From: Sediminibacterium sp.
Lineage (GTDB): Bacteria > Bacteroidota > Bacteroidia > B-17B0 > Aurantibacillaceae
Length of the DNA: 64,000 bases
Direction: 5' to 3'
Assembly: GCA_030054095.1 (NCBI GenBank)
Contig: JASGCO010000018.1
Span: forward strand, 1 to 64,000
A model generated the notes under the pieces. That model was given only the letters and a program-made list of their open reading frames with translations, was not told where the DNA came from and ran no database searches. A program made the position numbers and the translations under genes. This document shows, in pieces, positions 33,504 through 42,570 of this stretch (the stretch's first letter is position 1; the number at the start of each line of letters is the position of its first letter).

Positions 33504-34691
33504 ATGACGCAACGTGTCGGTTTAAATAAAATACCAGAAAGGCGAGCCGGTGAACCGGTAGTTAAAAGTGCCCCGAGCACTAACCGGAGTGCTATTCTGT
33601 TTAATGATAATCGCCCTTACGCGCAGGAGCAGCAAAGTATTCAGCGGATGGCGACAAATAGCCATAGGGTGCAGCAACAACAAACCGTTCAGTTAATGGT
33701 TAATGCTTCGCAACCTGTACAAAGAGCAACAGATGAAGATGGAAACATCTCCTTCCCTCCTGCAGAAAGAGTAAATCTTGATGCTATGATGGCTGCAAAT
33801 GATATAGATCCAAATAATTTTTCGGCGGCAGATTATACTCATCTTCAGGGACTTCACGCGGCATTGGTGGCGGCAGTAGTTGCGGATGCGGATTATGATG
33901 TGACGGACGATTATTACGCGATTCTGGAGTATAGTGAAGATCATTCATTGGAGGCGGGACGTCCGGAATGGAATACGGCTGTTGAGGCGGGAGCGGACCA
34001 TTATGAAGCTGCCGCACCTGCGGCAAGAACGTATCAGGCATCGGCTCAGGCCACCTGGCCGGGTAGAGCCGCTATGCCGGCAGCGTTTACGCAAGCTATT
34101 ACGGCTAAAGTAGCACAGAGGGTAGCTCAACGTGCCGCAGCTATTCAGGCAGCGTATCAGGCCTATCAGAATAATGGTCGGCTTTTGCCGGGTACAATAA
34201 ATGCTATTCGTCTGAATTTAGGGGCCGGAGCTGATTTAGCGACGGTTCAGGCCCGTTTGGCACTGGTTTATGGGCGGCAGTGTACCATAACCCGGCAAAA
34301 CTGGTTGCAACATTTAGGAATAGCCGGTCAAGCCATTAATGGAACTGCTAATTTGCATTTTACAACGTTTAATGATGCGGTTACTACACCGGCAGGATTA
34401 AGAGTGGATCAGAACACCGCAAATCAACTTTGTGACGCTTTATTTACCGGTGTTGGTGCAGAAGCGCGACTACACGCTACGTTAGTGGTAGGCGTTAATC
34501 GTTACCATAAATACTGGGGCGGGGTCTATTCTGCTAATCAGGGAGGAATGAGTGTGGCCGAAAGAGGACAACTGGATGGGGAGTATAACAGGATGGTAGC
34601 ACATGTCACGGCGTTGGTAACTACTGCCAAAAACAATCATGGTCGTGTATCAGATAATGCTAACGGACAACAGAATGATGTTGGACCTTAA
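33504..34691 (+). CDS. Orphan protein with eCIS-type N-terminal leader, C-terminal domain unknown
   Basis: 395 residues from ATG 33504; an in-frame TTG at 33447 would add 19 residues. Residues 30-73 read AILFNDNRPYA, then QSIQRMATNS, then TVQLMVNASQPVQR. This F-x-DNRP-x-A … IQ-x-MA-x-NS … VQ pattern resembles the disordered leader that precedes DUF4157 and toxin-like domains in many Bacteroidota proteins linked to extracellular contractile injection systems. The DUF4157 core (HE…H) is absent. Residues about 80-395 are Ala-rich and helical, with Cys260, Cys310 and a C-terminal patch HATLVVGVNRYHKYWGG (324-340). No signal peptide. No sheath, tube or baseplate gene is in the window. Function unknown; a cargo role is inference. 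Confidence 0.75.
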   Translation: MTQRVGLNKIPERRAGEPVVKSAPSTNRSAILFNDNRPYAQEQQSIQRMATNSHRVQQQQTVQLMVNASQPVQRATDEDGNISFPPAERVNLDAMMAANDIDPNNFSAADYTHLQGLHAALVAAVVADADYDVTDDYYAILEYSEDHSLEAGRPEWNTAVEAGADHYEAAAPAARTYQASAQATWPGRAAMPAAFTQAITAKVAQRVAQRAAAIQAAYQAYQNNGRLLPGTINAIRLNLGAGADLATVQARLALVYGRQCTITRQNWLQHLGIAGQAINGTANLHFTTFNDAVTTPAGLRVDQNTANQLCDALFTGVGAEARLHATLVVGVNRYHKYWGGVYSANQGGMSVAERGQLDGEYNRMVAHVTALVTTAKNNHGRVSDNANGQQNDVGP

Positions 34692-34729
34692 TTTACTTAA
34701 CAGAACAAATGAAGTATGATAGGGCTGCG

Positions 34730-34993
34730 CTATTTCGCTTTTGGCTTATCCTTATCTTTGTCCATGGTTTTCTTTTCCTGAGGGGTTATCGCTTCTGCTT
34801 TGCAATGTTTGCAGGGGTCGTAATGTCCCTTCTTAGCTTCATCAAGGGTAATCCCTTTTTTCCCGGTTTTAGCCAGATCACAGTTTTTAGCATGGTACTT
34901 TTTACCATTTTCGGTAACGTAAACCGTTTGCGCGTTTAATTTACCAGCTATTATTATGGTGGTAAAAGCAACAGTCAGGATAAATTTTTTCAT
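34730..34993 (-). CDS. Small exported protein with Ada-like metal-binding motif
   Basis: 87 residues. Signal peptide 1-21 (…GKLNAQ). The short core YVTENGKKYHAKNCDLAKTG … YDPCKHC carries three Cys and one His in the spacing of the Ada/Me-Ada zinc-binding fold (YH-x3-C … GY-x-PC-x2-C), which is used by small DNA- or ligand-binding proteins. The tail is Lys/Asp-rich (KKTMDKDKDKPKAK). In the periplasm it may bind a metal. It is 13 bp downstream of the lipoprotein gene and is likely read with it. It converges with the eCIS-leader gene. Confidence 0.75.
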   Translation of the reverse strand: MKKFILTVAFTTIIIAGKLNAQTVYVTENGKKYHAKNCDLAKTGKKGITLDEAKKGHYDPCKHCKAEAITPQEKKTMDKDKDKPKAK

Positions 34994-35006
34994 AGTATCA
35001 GTAGTT

Positions 35007-35996
35007 TTAATATTTAGGGATCATTCCCCTTATGCCCATATCAACCGGTAACTCGCCGATTTCTGGTTCAAATAAGCCATCAGCAGAGAGTTCTTTCCAT
35101 TCAAAACTTTTATTGGTACTTAACGAAACGGTAATGATAATATCCTGCGTTTCATTTCCTGTGATTGCCAAAGGTTGTTTAAGGCCAGCGGCTGTGCTGA
35201 AAAATTCACCCGTTACAACGCAGGACCCTGCCGGAATGGGAGAGGAAGGGTTAGGATTAACAACAGTAGTAGCTCCCGCGGCATTTTGTCCGTCCAGTTT
35301 AATGGGTACGCCAAGCACATTGGTGTAAAATCCCCAGTAACCCTGAGGGTGGTTTCCTGGACCTCCTCCCGCCGTTGGGGTCATAACGGCATTGCCTTTT
35401 ACTTTATATTTTGTAACGTAGGTATTGAATCCTAAAAATGAGGCAATGGTACCGTTAATGGTGCCAACAGAACTATTGCGTACGGGAATATCATAATTCT
35501 GATAAGCCAGAGATACACGCAGCCATTTATAAGTTCCGGCCACCTGGCTTAAGGGAACAGAATAAAACACCTCATTTTCTTTAACCACTACCGATTTACA
35601 GAATGTAATAGCATCACTGCCGCCACAATTGGTTTCTTCGGCTCTGTAAAGCACTTTGCCACTTCCAAGCGGGGTTAAGTCGGCAGGCGCCAGTTCAATA
35701 TAATGCGCGCTCATGCCATTAAATTTGGGCGAGTACGCGGCATTACCCGGTGCCACTACCGTAGGTTGACCAATATTGTTTAATCGTACTTGTGTGCTGT
35801 CGAATTTGAATTTAAAAATAAGACGTGGTCCTGAACCAGAAGAAGGTGTAAATACTGTGTCCGGAAACGTACAAGTAGGGCAACCATTGCCACTTGCGCC
35901 AGTTGTTGACGTAGGTGTTGGGGCCGGATCTTCGTTTTTTTTTGTGCAGGAGGTTAAAATACCAACTGCTGTTAAAAGGAAAAATAATTGTTTCAT
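35007..35996 (-). CDS. Predicted lipoprotein of unknown function
   Basis: 329 residues. Lipoprotein signal peptide with LTSC (Cys17) followed by a low-complexity Pro/Thr/Ser linker (PAPTPTSTTG) and a small Cys pair (CPTC). The rest (about 55-329) is a single beta-rich domain with no family that I recognise. It contains GPRLIFKFKFDSTQVRLNNIGQPT and a C-terminal EIGELPVDMGIRGMIPKY. The early LIFKFKFD … PTVVAPGNAAYSP resembles MbnP-like (copper/cytochrome-associated) periplasmic proteins, but I am not sure. Located outside or facing the periplasm from the outer membrane. First gene of a two-gene unit. Confidence 0.7.
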   Translation of the reverse strand: MKQLFFLLTAVGILTSCTKKNEDPAPTPTSTTGASGNGCPTCTFPDTVFTPSSGSGPRLIFKFKFDSTQVRLNNIGQPTVVAPGNAAYSPKFNGMSAHYIELAPADLTPLGSGKVLYRAEETNCGGSDAITFCKSVVVKENEVFYSVPLSQVAGTYKWLRVSLAYQNYDIPVRNSSVGTINGTIASFLGFNTYVTKYKVKGNAVMTPTAGGGPGNHPQGYWGFYTNVLGVPIKLDGQNAAGATTVVNPNPSSPIPAGSCVVTGEFFSTAAGLKQPLAITGNETQDIIITVSLSTNKSFEWKELSADGLFEPEIGELPVDMGIRGMIPKY

Positions 35997-36028
35997 TTTT
36001 GATGAGATACAGTAAATTTATAAAAAAT

Positions 36029-36478
36029 ATGCGAATAGTTATTCAACGCGTGAGTTCGGCATCTGTAAGTGTATCAGGACAGGTATTGGGTTCAATTGGA
36101 AATGGACTTGTCGTGCTTTTGGGCATCGAAGAAACCGACACGCAAAAGGAAGTAGATTGGTTAGTTCAAAAACTGATTAATATGCGTTTATTTGCTGATG
36201 AAGCCGGAAAGATGAATAAATCGGTGATGGATAACAACGGTGAAGTGTTATTAATTAGCCAGTTTACTTTATTTGCAGATATTAAGAAGGGAAATCGTCC
36301 TTCCTATCTCCGCGCGGCACGACCAGAAAAAGCCATTCCGCTTTATGAGTATTTTATCAGTAAACTAAACGAACGGATGGGAAAGCCCTGCAAAACAGGA
36401 GTGTTTGGCGCTAATATGCAGGTAGAGTTAGTTAATGATGGCCCGGTTACGATAGTGGCCGATTCAGAAAACGAGTAG
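36029..36478 (+). CDS. dtd: D-aminoacyl-tRNA deacylase
   Basis: 149 residues from ATG 36029, the standard DTD length; the longer upstream frame is a chance extension. It removes D-amino acids (and glycine) from mischarged tRNA. The start MRIVIQRVSSASVSVSGQV, the catalytic-site loop LISQFTLFAD and the cross-subunit Gly-Pro loop VNDGPVTIV are all intact. It lies divergent to the lipoprotein gene with 32 bp between starts. Confidence 0.97.
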   Translation: MRIVIQRVSSASVSVSGQVLGSIGNGLVVLLGIEETDTQKEVDWLVQKLINMRLFADEAGKMNKSVMDNNGEVLLISQFTLFADIKKGNRPSYLRAARPEKAIPLYEYFISKLNERMGKPCKTGVFGANMQVELVNDGPVTIVADSENE

Positions 36479-36504
36479 TTTAGTAAAGTATTCATTACTA
36501 TAAG

Positions 36505-38796
36505 TCAGGGAAGCGTGAACCGTAAACCAATAAACCCTCTAATGCCCTGATTGGGTGCGAATACATAATTAGGATCAAACGTAAGCGCCTCCGGATTATT
36601 GGGAGTTGGAATAGCTTGGCCTTGTGTGTCAAAAGTTACCTGTTTGTCAAAAGGATCAAATGCCCGCGCAATGCTATTGGCCGGAGGCGTGTAGTTTAGC
36701 AGATTTTTTATCCCCGCGTATAATTCTATTTTGTTTTTAAACCGTTTGGTAATCTGAATATTCTGGATGCTCCACACGGGTGATTCAGAAGGTCTTGAGT
36801 CTAAAGGCCCTAATAATGGTAATAACATAGGACCGTAGATGTTGCCGGTATAGTCAATTGTCAGGCCTGGACGAGCCAATGTATAACCAATAGTCCAGGT
36901 TCCGGTATATTGTTCGGTAAGTGGTTGCCGGCGGGTAACACCTTGCCGGGTAACGGAAACATCCATTACTGTGCTTCCGGCCATAACTTTAAAATGTTTC
37001 CCAATAGTAGCATCAATATTGATGCTGATGCCTTTTGAAGTGGCATGTCCGTCTAAGTTGGTGTAAAGAATCTGATTGGGATTTGTTTCATAGTCAGGAA
37101 GAATGCGATTGTAGAAATGGGTATAAAATAAGGTCATGTCGAGATGGACACTATTCGATGAATTTTTATAAAATGATGTAACACTATTGATGTTGATGTT
37201 CCAGGAGGTTTCGGGGCGGAGTGTTTCCTTGAACACAACTTGCCTGGCGCCTGTAAGGGCAGCGTGGTCTTCCGTAAAAATATTGGCTACTCTGTACCCG
37301 CTACCAGTGCTAACTCTTAGTATTGCTTTCTGATCGGAAGTGTTAAACTTGTAGTTTAACCGTGGAGTCAAAACAATACCATGTAAATGATTATGGTCGG
37401 TTCTTAATCCTATTAATAGTTTATGGTTGGAGTTTATTTTCCATTCATCCTGAATAAATGCCCCTGGCAACCGTTGTTGCGATGGTTGATTTTTTGGATA
37501 TGCCGTTGCGTCGAAAGCAGTTGTTGCCACTGTATTATCGTCGTACCATGTATAGCGGAAGGCACTGCCAAAAAGAAGGTCATGCCGGCCAATTGTTTTA
37601 AACCAAAGGACTTGTATAAAGCCGATATGTTGTAAGCCCATATAGGGAGTAGTGCCATAGTAACTGTTTTGTTCGTGACGGTTTGCGCTAAACTGGAAGA
37701 GTATTTTTTCACGTAACGGTAACTGATAGGTGCCATACCACTCAAATCTGTTGGTATAAATGCTCTCGCCGTAAAGGCTGTCTCCGCCACGGAACTGTTT
37801 TTTCCAGCGCATATCTCCTCCCCATCGGTCTTCATATACATATCGGCCTGCAAGTGAAAAAAGGCGCCCTTCTTTTCTGATAAATTGCCATTTATTAAAG
37901 GCGGAAAATCGCTGCTGAAGCGTAACGTCGGTAAAGCCATCGCCGTTATTATCAATAGGGGTTTGGTAGTTGAAGACATTAATGCCGGCCAGAATGTGAG
38001 TGTTTTTGCCAATGCCAACGCGCGTACTAATGTCTGTGTTTAGTTCTTTCCAGTTGGTGGTTGATACATCGCCGGCAAATAGTGGGGCCTTGTCCGGACT
38101 TTTAGTAATCACATTCAGTAAGCCACCAACAGCCTCTGAACCGTACAAGGTAGAGGCTGGACCTTTCACAAGTTCCACACGTTCTATTATAGCTTGCGGA
38201 ATGCCGGTAAGCCCATATACAGAGGCCAAGCCGCTTACAATTGGCATCCCGTCTATTAATACCATGGTATAGGGGCCTTCCAGACCATTGATATGAATGT
38301 CGCCGGTATTACAAATATTGCAATTCACCTGGGGTCTGACACCGTTTATATTTTGCAACGATTCGAAGAGGGAAGGAGTTGGATTGGATTTAAAGAAACA
38401 GGAATTATAGATTTCAACAGGGACGGCACTTTCGGGACGGGAAATTTCCTTTAGGGTGCCTGAAACGACTACCTCATCCAGATTCAGGTGTTTGTCTTCG
38501 GTAAGATTAAGCAGTAATTCTTCTGAGTAGTGATTCGTGATAGTTATTTGTTTTGTTAATGATTCATAGCCAATAGCCTTTACTTTAATGGTAAAAGTGC
38601 CTTCCGGTAACTGATCTATTTTAAAGATGCCGGAACTATCCGTTTGTGCGCCTTTTTTTAGTTCCTCAATAAATACAATAACATACGGCAAGGGTTCTCT
38701 CCCTGATTTTACTTTCCCATACAATGTATTGTTCTGCGCTTTAGCTGCCAATCCGTAAATCAGGAGAAAGAATGTGAGTAGTAAAATTCGGCTCAT
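36505..38796 (-). CDS. TonB-dependent receptor, probable metal or metal-chelate uptake
   Basis: 763 residues. Signal peptide 1-20, a CarboxypepD_reg-like domain (about 22-100), a TonB-box-like DEVVVSGT (108-115), a plug domain, and a barrel ending in GLRFTLP. The plug holds CNICNTGDIHINGL with Cys159 and Cys162, a Cys-x2-Cys seen in a subgroup of Bacteroidota receptors, which could bind metal. It is divergent from a DtxR-family regulator with a palindrome between them, which suggests Fe or Mn as the regulated ligand. It takes substrate across the outer membrane with TonB energy. A FeoAB system lies about 4 kb on. Confidence 0.93.
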   Translation of the reverse strand: MSRILLLTFFLLIYGLAAKAQNNTLYGKVKSGREPLPYVIVFIEELKKGAQTDSSGIFKIDQLPEGTFTIKVKAIGYESLTKQITITNHYSEELLLNLTEDKHLNLDEVVVSGTLKEISRPESAVPVEIYNSCFFKSNPTPSLFESLQNINGVRPQVNCNICNTGDIHINGLEGPYTMVLIDGMPIVSGLASVYGLTGIPQAIIERVELVKGPASTLYGSEAVGGLLNVITKSPDKAPLFAGDVSTTNWKELNTDISTRVGIGKNTHILAGINVFNYQTPIDNNGDGFTDVTLQQRFSAFNKWQFIRKEGRLFSLAGRYVYEDRWGGDMRWKKQFRGGDSLYGESIYTNRFEWYGTYQLPLREKILFQFSANRHEQNSYYGTTPYMGLQHIGFIQVLWFKTIGRHDLLFGSAFRYTWYDDNTVATTAFDATAYPKNQPSQQRLPGAFIQDEWKINSNHKLLIGLRTDHNHLHGIVLTPRLNYKFNTSDQKAILRVSTGSGYRVANIFTEDHAALTGARQVVFKETLRPETSWNININSVTSFYKNSSNSVHLDMTLFYTHFYNRILPDYETNPNQILYTNLDGHATSKGISINIDATIGKHFKVMAGSTVMDVSVTRQGVTRRQPLTEQYTGTWTIGYTLARPGLTIDYTGNIYGPMLLPLLGPLDSRPSESPVWSIQNIQITKRFKNKIELYAGIKNLLNYTPPANSIARAFDPFDKQVTFDTQGQAIPTPNNPEALTFDPNYVFAPNQGIRGFIGLRFTLP

Positions 38797-38830
38797 ATAA
38801 TTTTATTTTTATGCTTATAAAATTATAAAA

Positions 38831-38846
38831 GTTAGGCACATCTAAC
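38831..38846. promoter_or_regulatory. Candidate DtxR-family operator
   Basis: GTTAGGCACATCTAAC: perfect 5-bp arms GTTAG/CTAAC around a 6-bp centre, with the TTAGG … CTAA half-sites of known DtxR/IdeR/MntR boxes. It lies between the divergent receptor and regulator, 5 bp beyond the receptor's TAATTTTA element on the minus strand and 22 bp before the regulator's -7 element, so one dimer could control both. Confidence 0.6.
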
Positions 38847-38868
38847 AAATTGTATCTGTTTTTTTGAT

Positions 38869-38876
38869 TATTTTTG
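38869..38876 (+). promoter_or_regulatory. -7 promoter element (TATTTTTG) of the DtxR-family gene
   Basis: Exact TAnnTTTG, three bases before ATG 38880. It overlaps the alternative TTG start at 38874, so ATG 38880 is preferred and the transcript is essentially leaderless. Confidence 0.6.
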
Positions 38877-38879
38877 CTT

Positions 38880-39572
38880 ATGCTTTCTTATACCGAAGAG
38901 AATTATCTTAAGGCGTTGTATCACCTGATGGTTGAAAAGGATACTAAGCCAGAAGCCGGTACAAATGAACTGGCGGCCTATCTGGGCGTGAAACCGGCAA
39001 CGGTAAACGATATGCTCAAAAAACTGAAGGATAAGAAATTAATTACGCACGAACGTTATGGAAAAATACGGTTACAGACCTCAGGCAGAAAACTGGCCAT
39101 TGAAATAGTTAGAAAGCACCGCTTATGGGAAACGTTTTTATATGAGAAACTGGATTTTAATTGGCATGAGGTACATGATGTAGCGGAACAACTGGAACAT
39201 ATACAGTCTCCGAAGCTGATTGAAAAACTGGATGCGTTTTTAAATTATCCCTCTTTTGATCCGCATGGTGATCCTATTCCGGATAAAGATGGAAACATGC
39301 CCAAATCACAGCGTCGCCCTTTATCTAAAAGCGTGGAGGGATGCCGGGTGGTGATTTTAGGAGTAAGTGAACACAGCGAATTGTTTCTGAATTACCTGTC
39401 GGATAATCACATTGGCTTAAACGATAAATTTACAGTAGAAAGAATTACACCATTTGACGAAACAATGCGGCTTTCTTCTAAAAAAAATCCCGATATCCTG
39501 GTTTCAAATAAGGCGGCCAATAAAATTCAGGTGACCTGTTTGCGTTCGGATTGTGGGTGCGGAAAGATGTAG
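38880..39572 (+). CDS. DtxR/MntR-family metal-dependent transcriptional regulator
   Basis: 230 residues from ATG 38880 (MLSYTEENYLKALYHL). The order is the DtxR type: winged helix (about 1-70, with LAAYLGVKPATVNDMLKKLKDKKLI), metal-binding dimerisation domain (about 75-150, HRLWETFLYEKLDFNWHEVHDVAEQLEH and FDPHGDPIPD), then a FeoA/SH3-like tail. The C-terminus has an unusual CGCGKM with earlier LRSDC. These proteins repress metal uptake genes when Fe2+ or Mn2+ is bound. Neighbours are the divergent receptor and, beyond an unrelated gene, feoAB. Confidence 0.94.
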   Translation: MLSYTEENYLKALYHLMVEKDTKPEAGTNELAAYLGVKPATVNDMLKKLKDKKLITHERYGKIRLQTSGRKLAIEIVRKHRLWETFLYEKLDFNWHEVHDVAEQLEHIQSPKLIEKLDAFLNYPSFDPHGDPIPDKDGNMPKSQRRPLSKSVEGCRVVILGVSEHSELFLNYLSDNHIGLNDKFTVERITPFDETMRLSSKKNPDILVSNKAANKIQVTCLRSDCGCGKM

Positions 39573-39768
39573 GTATCCTAATGTCTTAAACAGGGATTAT
39601 ATTGCATCAATAGGATTGGTACGTAACAAAAGAACCGTAATGTTTATTCTTTGGTCAGCAGGAGGTTAAATGTATTTGGATTTCATTTTTCTATCCATAA
39701 CCTATCGCATCAGTAGGTGCGAGAACTCTTACAACCAAAAGAGTCTTTTATGTTATAGGAATGCGTGA

Positions 39769-40239
39769 TTAACACGATTCGTACTGAGTTAACAACCCGC
39801 GGAGCCGGATTAGAAGCGCAATAAGCGCAATAACCAGAACTACAGAAGCGCCAAGTGCTATGGCTCCGGCTATGAAACGCCAGGCACTTAGTGCAGAAGT
39901 AGCTAAGGTTAGGCAAAGTGTTATTGCGGATGCGTGACAAATACGAAGCTGATTCAGAATAGATCTGTACAAATCTGCACAAGCGTTGTTCTGCGCACAA
40001 TTTTTTAAACGACTCAGTTCGTTATGCCCCAAAAGTGCCCAGATTTGACCTCTGGCACCAAGACAAAGCGCTAATGCTAATAAAGATAAGGCAACGCAGC
40101 TTACACAGGTAAAAAAAGGGATGTTACGCCATGACCTCAAATTGGCGGCTATTGCTAAAGTTAAAAATACGCTTGCTGCAATCAATAATGCAATTGCTAC
40201 TGCTAGTGAGGTTTTGTAATTCCGGCTTTCCTGACACAT
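39769..40239 (-). CDS. Hypothetical Cys-rich membrane protein
   Basis: 156 residues with four hydrophobic segments (about 11-33, 41-62, 104-124 and 127-147) and nine cysteines, including FFTCVSCVALS inside a helix and KNCAQNNACADLY in the loop. No family recognised. The two-plus-two helix layout with a middle Cys loop may be redox- or metal-related, but that is speculation. ATG 40239 is the first start. It stands alone, flanked by 196 bp and 312 bp gaps. Amino-acid make-up is plausible for a membrane protein, which is the main support; I cannot exclude a non-functional frame. Confidence 0.5.
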   Translation of the reverse strand: MCQESRNYKTSLAVAIALLIAASVFLTLAIAANLRSWRNIPFFTCVSCVALSLLALALCLGARGQIWALLGHNELSRLKNCAQNNACADLYRSILNQLRICHASAITLCLTLATSALSAWRFIAGAIALGASVVLVIALIALLIRLRGLLTQYESC

Positions 40240-40551
40240 AAAATAAAAAGTTGTTTTGGTAGACGATGTAAAATTATTCTGTTTTTCAGATAAATTATAA
40301 TACTTGGTAAAGTGAAAGGGGGTGTTTATAAAAGAGGCTTTTGATTTTACTAAAATTATATGTGAGTGTAATAGCTTGTTTCCGTTTCTAGTACATGCGG
40401 TTTTATATCGGCAAAGGCTACATTTAAAGCTAAAAAGGGGGAAGGAATAAATTACAAAATCCTGATCAAATCAAAATTACTGTGGTAATTATACAATATT
40501 CAGAAGCAACTTACTTGTTTTTGTAGGTAATTAAACAGTGGGCAGATATTT
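40240..40551. other. 312-bp gap upstream of the Cys-rich gene
   Basis: AT-rich, with no exact -7 element found on the minus strand; TAGCCTTTG near 40420 is a one-base-too-long relative. I see no terminator after feoB, no tRNA and no repeat. Confidence 0.4.
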
Positions 40552-42564
40552 TTAGCTCAATAACTGATAAACGCTAAAGGCGCCACCGTAAGCCAGTACA
40601 GTCATAAATAAAAACTGAATGAATACCCATTTCCAACTACCGGTTTCCCTTTTTACAACGGCCATTGTGCTCATGCATTGCATTGCAAATGCGTAAAAAA
40701 TCAGTAAACTCCAGCAAACGGCTGTATTATAGACGGGAGCACCACTTATCTGATCTTTTTCATTGCTGATTTTATCACGTATAGTATCTGTATTTTCAGC
40801 ATCATTGGCATTATAAATGGTAGCCATGGTGCCAACAAACACTTCGCGGGCGGCAAAAGAGGTTAATAAGGCAATGCCAATTTTCCAGTCGAAGCCAAGA
40901 GGTTTAATGACCGGCTCAATAAACTTTCCCATTTGTCCGGCGTAAGAATGCTCCAGTAACAATTGTTCGTTTGACGCGGTTTCGGTTTTTGCTTGTTGCT
41001 GGCTGATAGTATTGAATGTGTCTGAGCCATGTGAACTTAAAAACCATAACACGATAGAGATGGACAAGATGATTTTTCCGGCATCGAAGAGGAAAATTCT
41101 GACTTTATTGTACACCAGAATAAACAGGTTTTTCCCTTGAGGTTTTCTGTAAAGGGGTAACTCCATAATAAAATAGGAACGCGAGGTTTGCCGGATAAGT
41201 TTCTGTGAAATCCAAGCCACCAGTAAAGCCGCAGCAAATCCCATCAGATACAATGCCAGTAAAATAAACCCTTTGTTGTTAAAGAAAACAGACCCATGAG
41301 GATTTTCCGGAATCATAACCGAAATAATAAGGGTGTAAACCGGTAAACGAGCCGAGCAACTAATAAGCGGAAGCGCAAGAATGGTAATTAAACGCTCTTT
41401 AAAGTTACTGATGGTACGGGTGCCCATAATAGAGGGAACTGCACAGGCTACGCCACTCATTAAAGGAATAACGGATTTGCCGTTTAATCCGAATGGACGC
41501 ATTAAGCGGTCCATTATAAAACTCACACGAGCCATGTAGCCACTGTCTTCAAGTATGCCAATAAAAAGAAAGAGCAGAGCTATTTGCGGAATAAATATGA
41601 CTACACCGCCTATTCCTGCTATCACTCCGTTAATGAGTAAGTTGCTAAATTCACCGCGGGGAAGGTGACCGCTTAAAAACTGTTGCGTCCATATAACCCC
41701 TTCTTCTATCCATCCCATAGGTATTTCGGAAAGAGTAAAGATACTCTGGAAGATAAGTGTTAAAACGGCCAGAAAAATAAGATACCCCCACCAACGGTGC
41801 GTCAATACTTTGTCAATGCGGGCGCTTAATTGTTTTAAACGCAGTTGTTCCGGTGTTTTAAGTGATTTCGTAAGTATGTATTGTATGGCGTTGTAACGGT
41901 ATAATGTGTCTCCGCTTTCATAGAGTTTCAGTGCCTCAGCTTGTGTCCCGAATTGAAGTTTAAGTAACTCTTTAAAACCTTTTTTACCTTCCTCGAAACG
42001 ACTGGCGGCTTTAATATCATAGAACGATACGTTGCTGGTTCCGGCTTTTATAATAGCTTGCCGCAGCGCGTCAATGCCTTGTTTTTGTCTTGAATTTACA
42101 GGAATCACCTCTACGCCCAGATCATTCTGCAGGCTTGCAATGTCTATAAAAATACCTTGTTTTTCAGCCTCATCAATCATGTTAAGCACCACCACTGTTG
42201 GACGACGGAGATCGAGAACCTGAGTACTCAGTAATAAATTTCGTTTAAGATTTGACGCATCGGTTACAACAACAATCACATCGGTTTCGGTGACCTCTTC
42301 CAGCAAGGCTTTGGCGGTTACTTCTTCGTCTGGTGCTTTGGCAAACAGGCTGTATATGCCAGGTAAGTCTGTTATGCTGAATTGGTAAGGTATTCCGCCG
42401 GCCTCAAAAACAGAAGTCCCGGTGTATTTATCTACAGTTACACCGGCATAATTTCCGGTTTTCTGGTTTAAGCCCGTTAAAGCATTAAAAAGAGTTGATT
42501 TTCCGCTGTTTGGATTACCAACAAGGGCAATTTGAAGCTGTTTTATAGGAATCCCTTCAGGCAC
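40552..42564 (-). CDS. feoB: Ferrous iron transport protein B
   Basis: 670 residues. The N-terminal G domain has G1 GNPNSGKST (16-24), the DLPGIYS switch (about 67-73) and NMID, followed by a helical GDI-like region, then eight or so membrane helices with the conserved GVACAVPSIMGTR (pore Cys). FeoB moves Fe2+ across the inner membrane. Start is GTG 42564, 6 bp after the feoA stop, so the two are one operon. The length is near the lower end for FeoB. The C-terminal membrane part ends without the extra FeoC-type tail, as expected in Bacteroidota. Confidence 0.96.
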   Translation of the reverse strand: MPEGIPIKQLQIALVGNPNSGKSTLFNALTGLNQKTGNYAGVTVDKYTGTSVFEAGGIPYQFSITDLPGIYSLFAKAPDEEVTAKALLEEVTETDVIVVVTDASNLKRNLLLSTQVLDLRRPTVVVLNMIDEAEKQGIFIDIASLQNDLGVEVIPVNSRQKQGIDALRQAIIKAGTSNVSFYDIKAASRFEEGKKGFKELLKLQFGTQAEALKLYESGDTLYRYNAIQYILTKSLKTPEQLRLKQLSARIDKVLTHRWWGYLIFLAVLTLIFQSIFTLSEIPMGWIEEGVIWTQQFLSGHLPRGEFSNLLINGVIAGIGGVVIFIPQIALLFLFIGILEDSGYMARVSFIMDRLMRPFGLNGKSVIPLMSGVACAVPSIMGTRTISNFKERLITILALPLISCSARLPVYTLIISVMIPENPHGSVFFNNKGFILLALYLMGFAAALLVAWISQKLIRQTSRSYFIMELPLYRKPQGKNLFILVYNKVRIFLFDAGKIILSISIVLWFLSSHGSDTFNTISQQQAKTETASNEQLLLEHSYAGQMGKFIEPVIKPLGFDWKIGIALLTSFAAREVFVGTMATIYNANDAENTDTIRDKISNEKDQISGAPVYNTAVCWSLLIFYAFAMQCMSTMAVVKRETGSWKWVFIQFLFMTVLAYGGAFSVYQLLS

Positions 42565-42570
42565 AAACGA

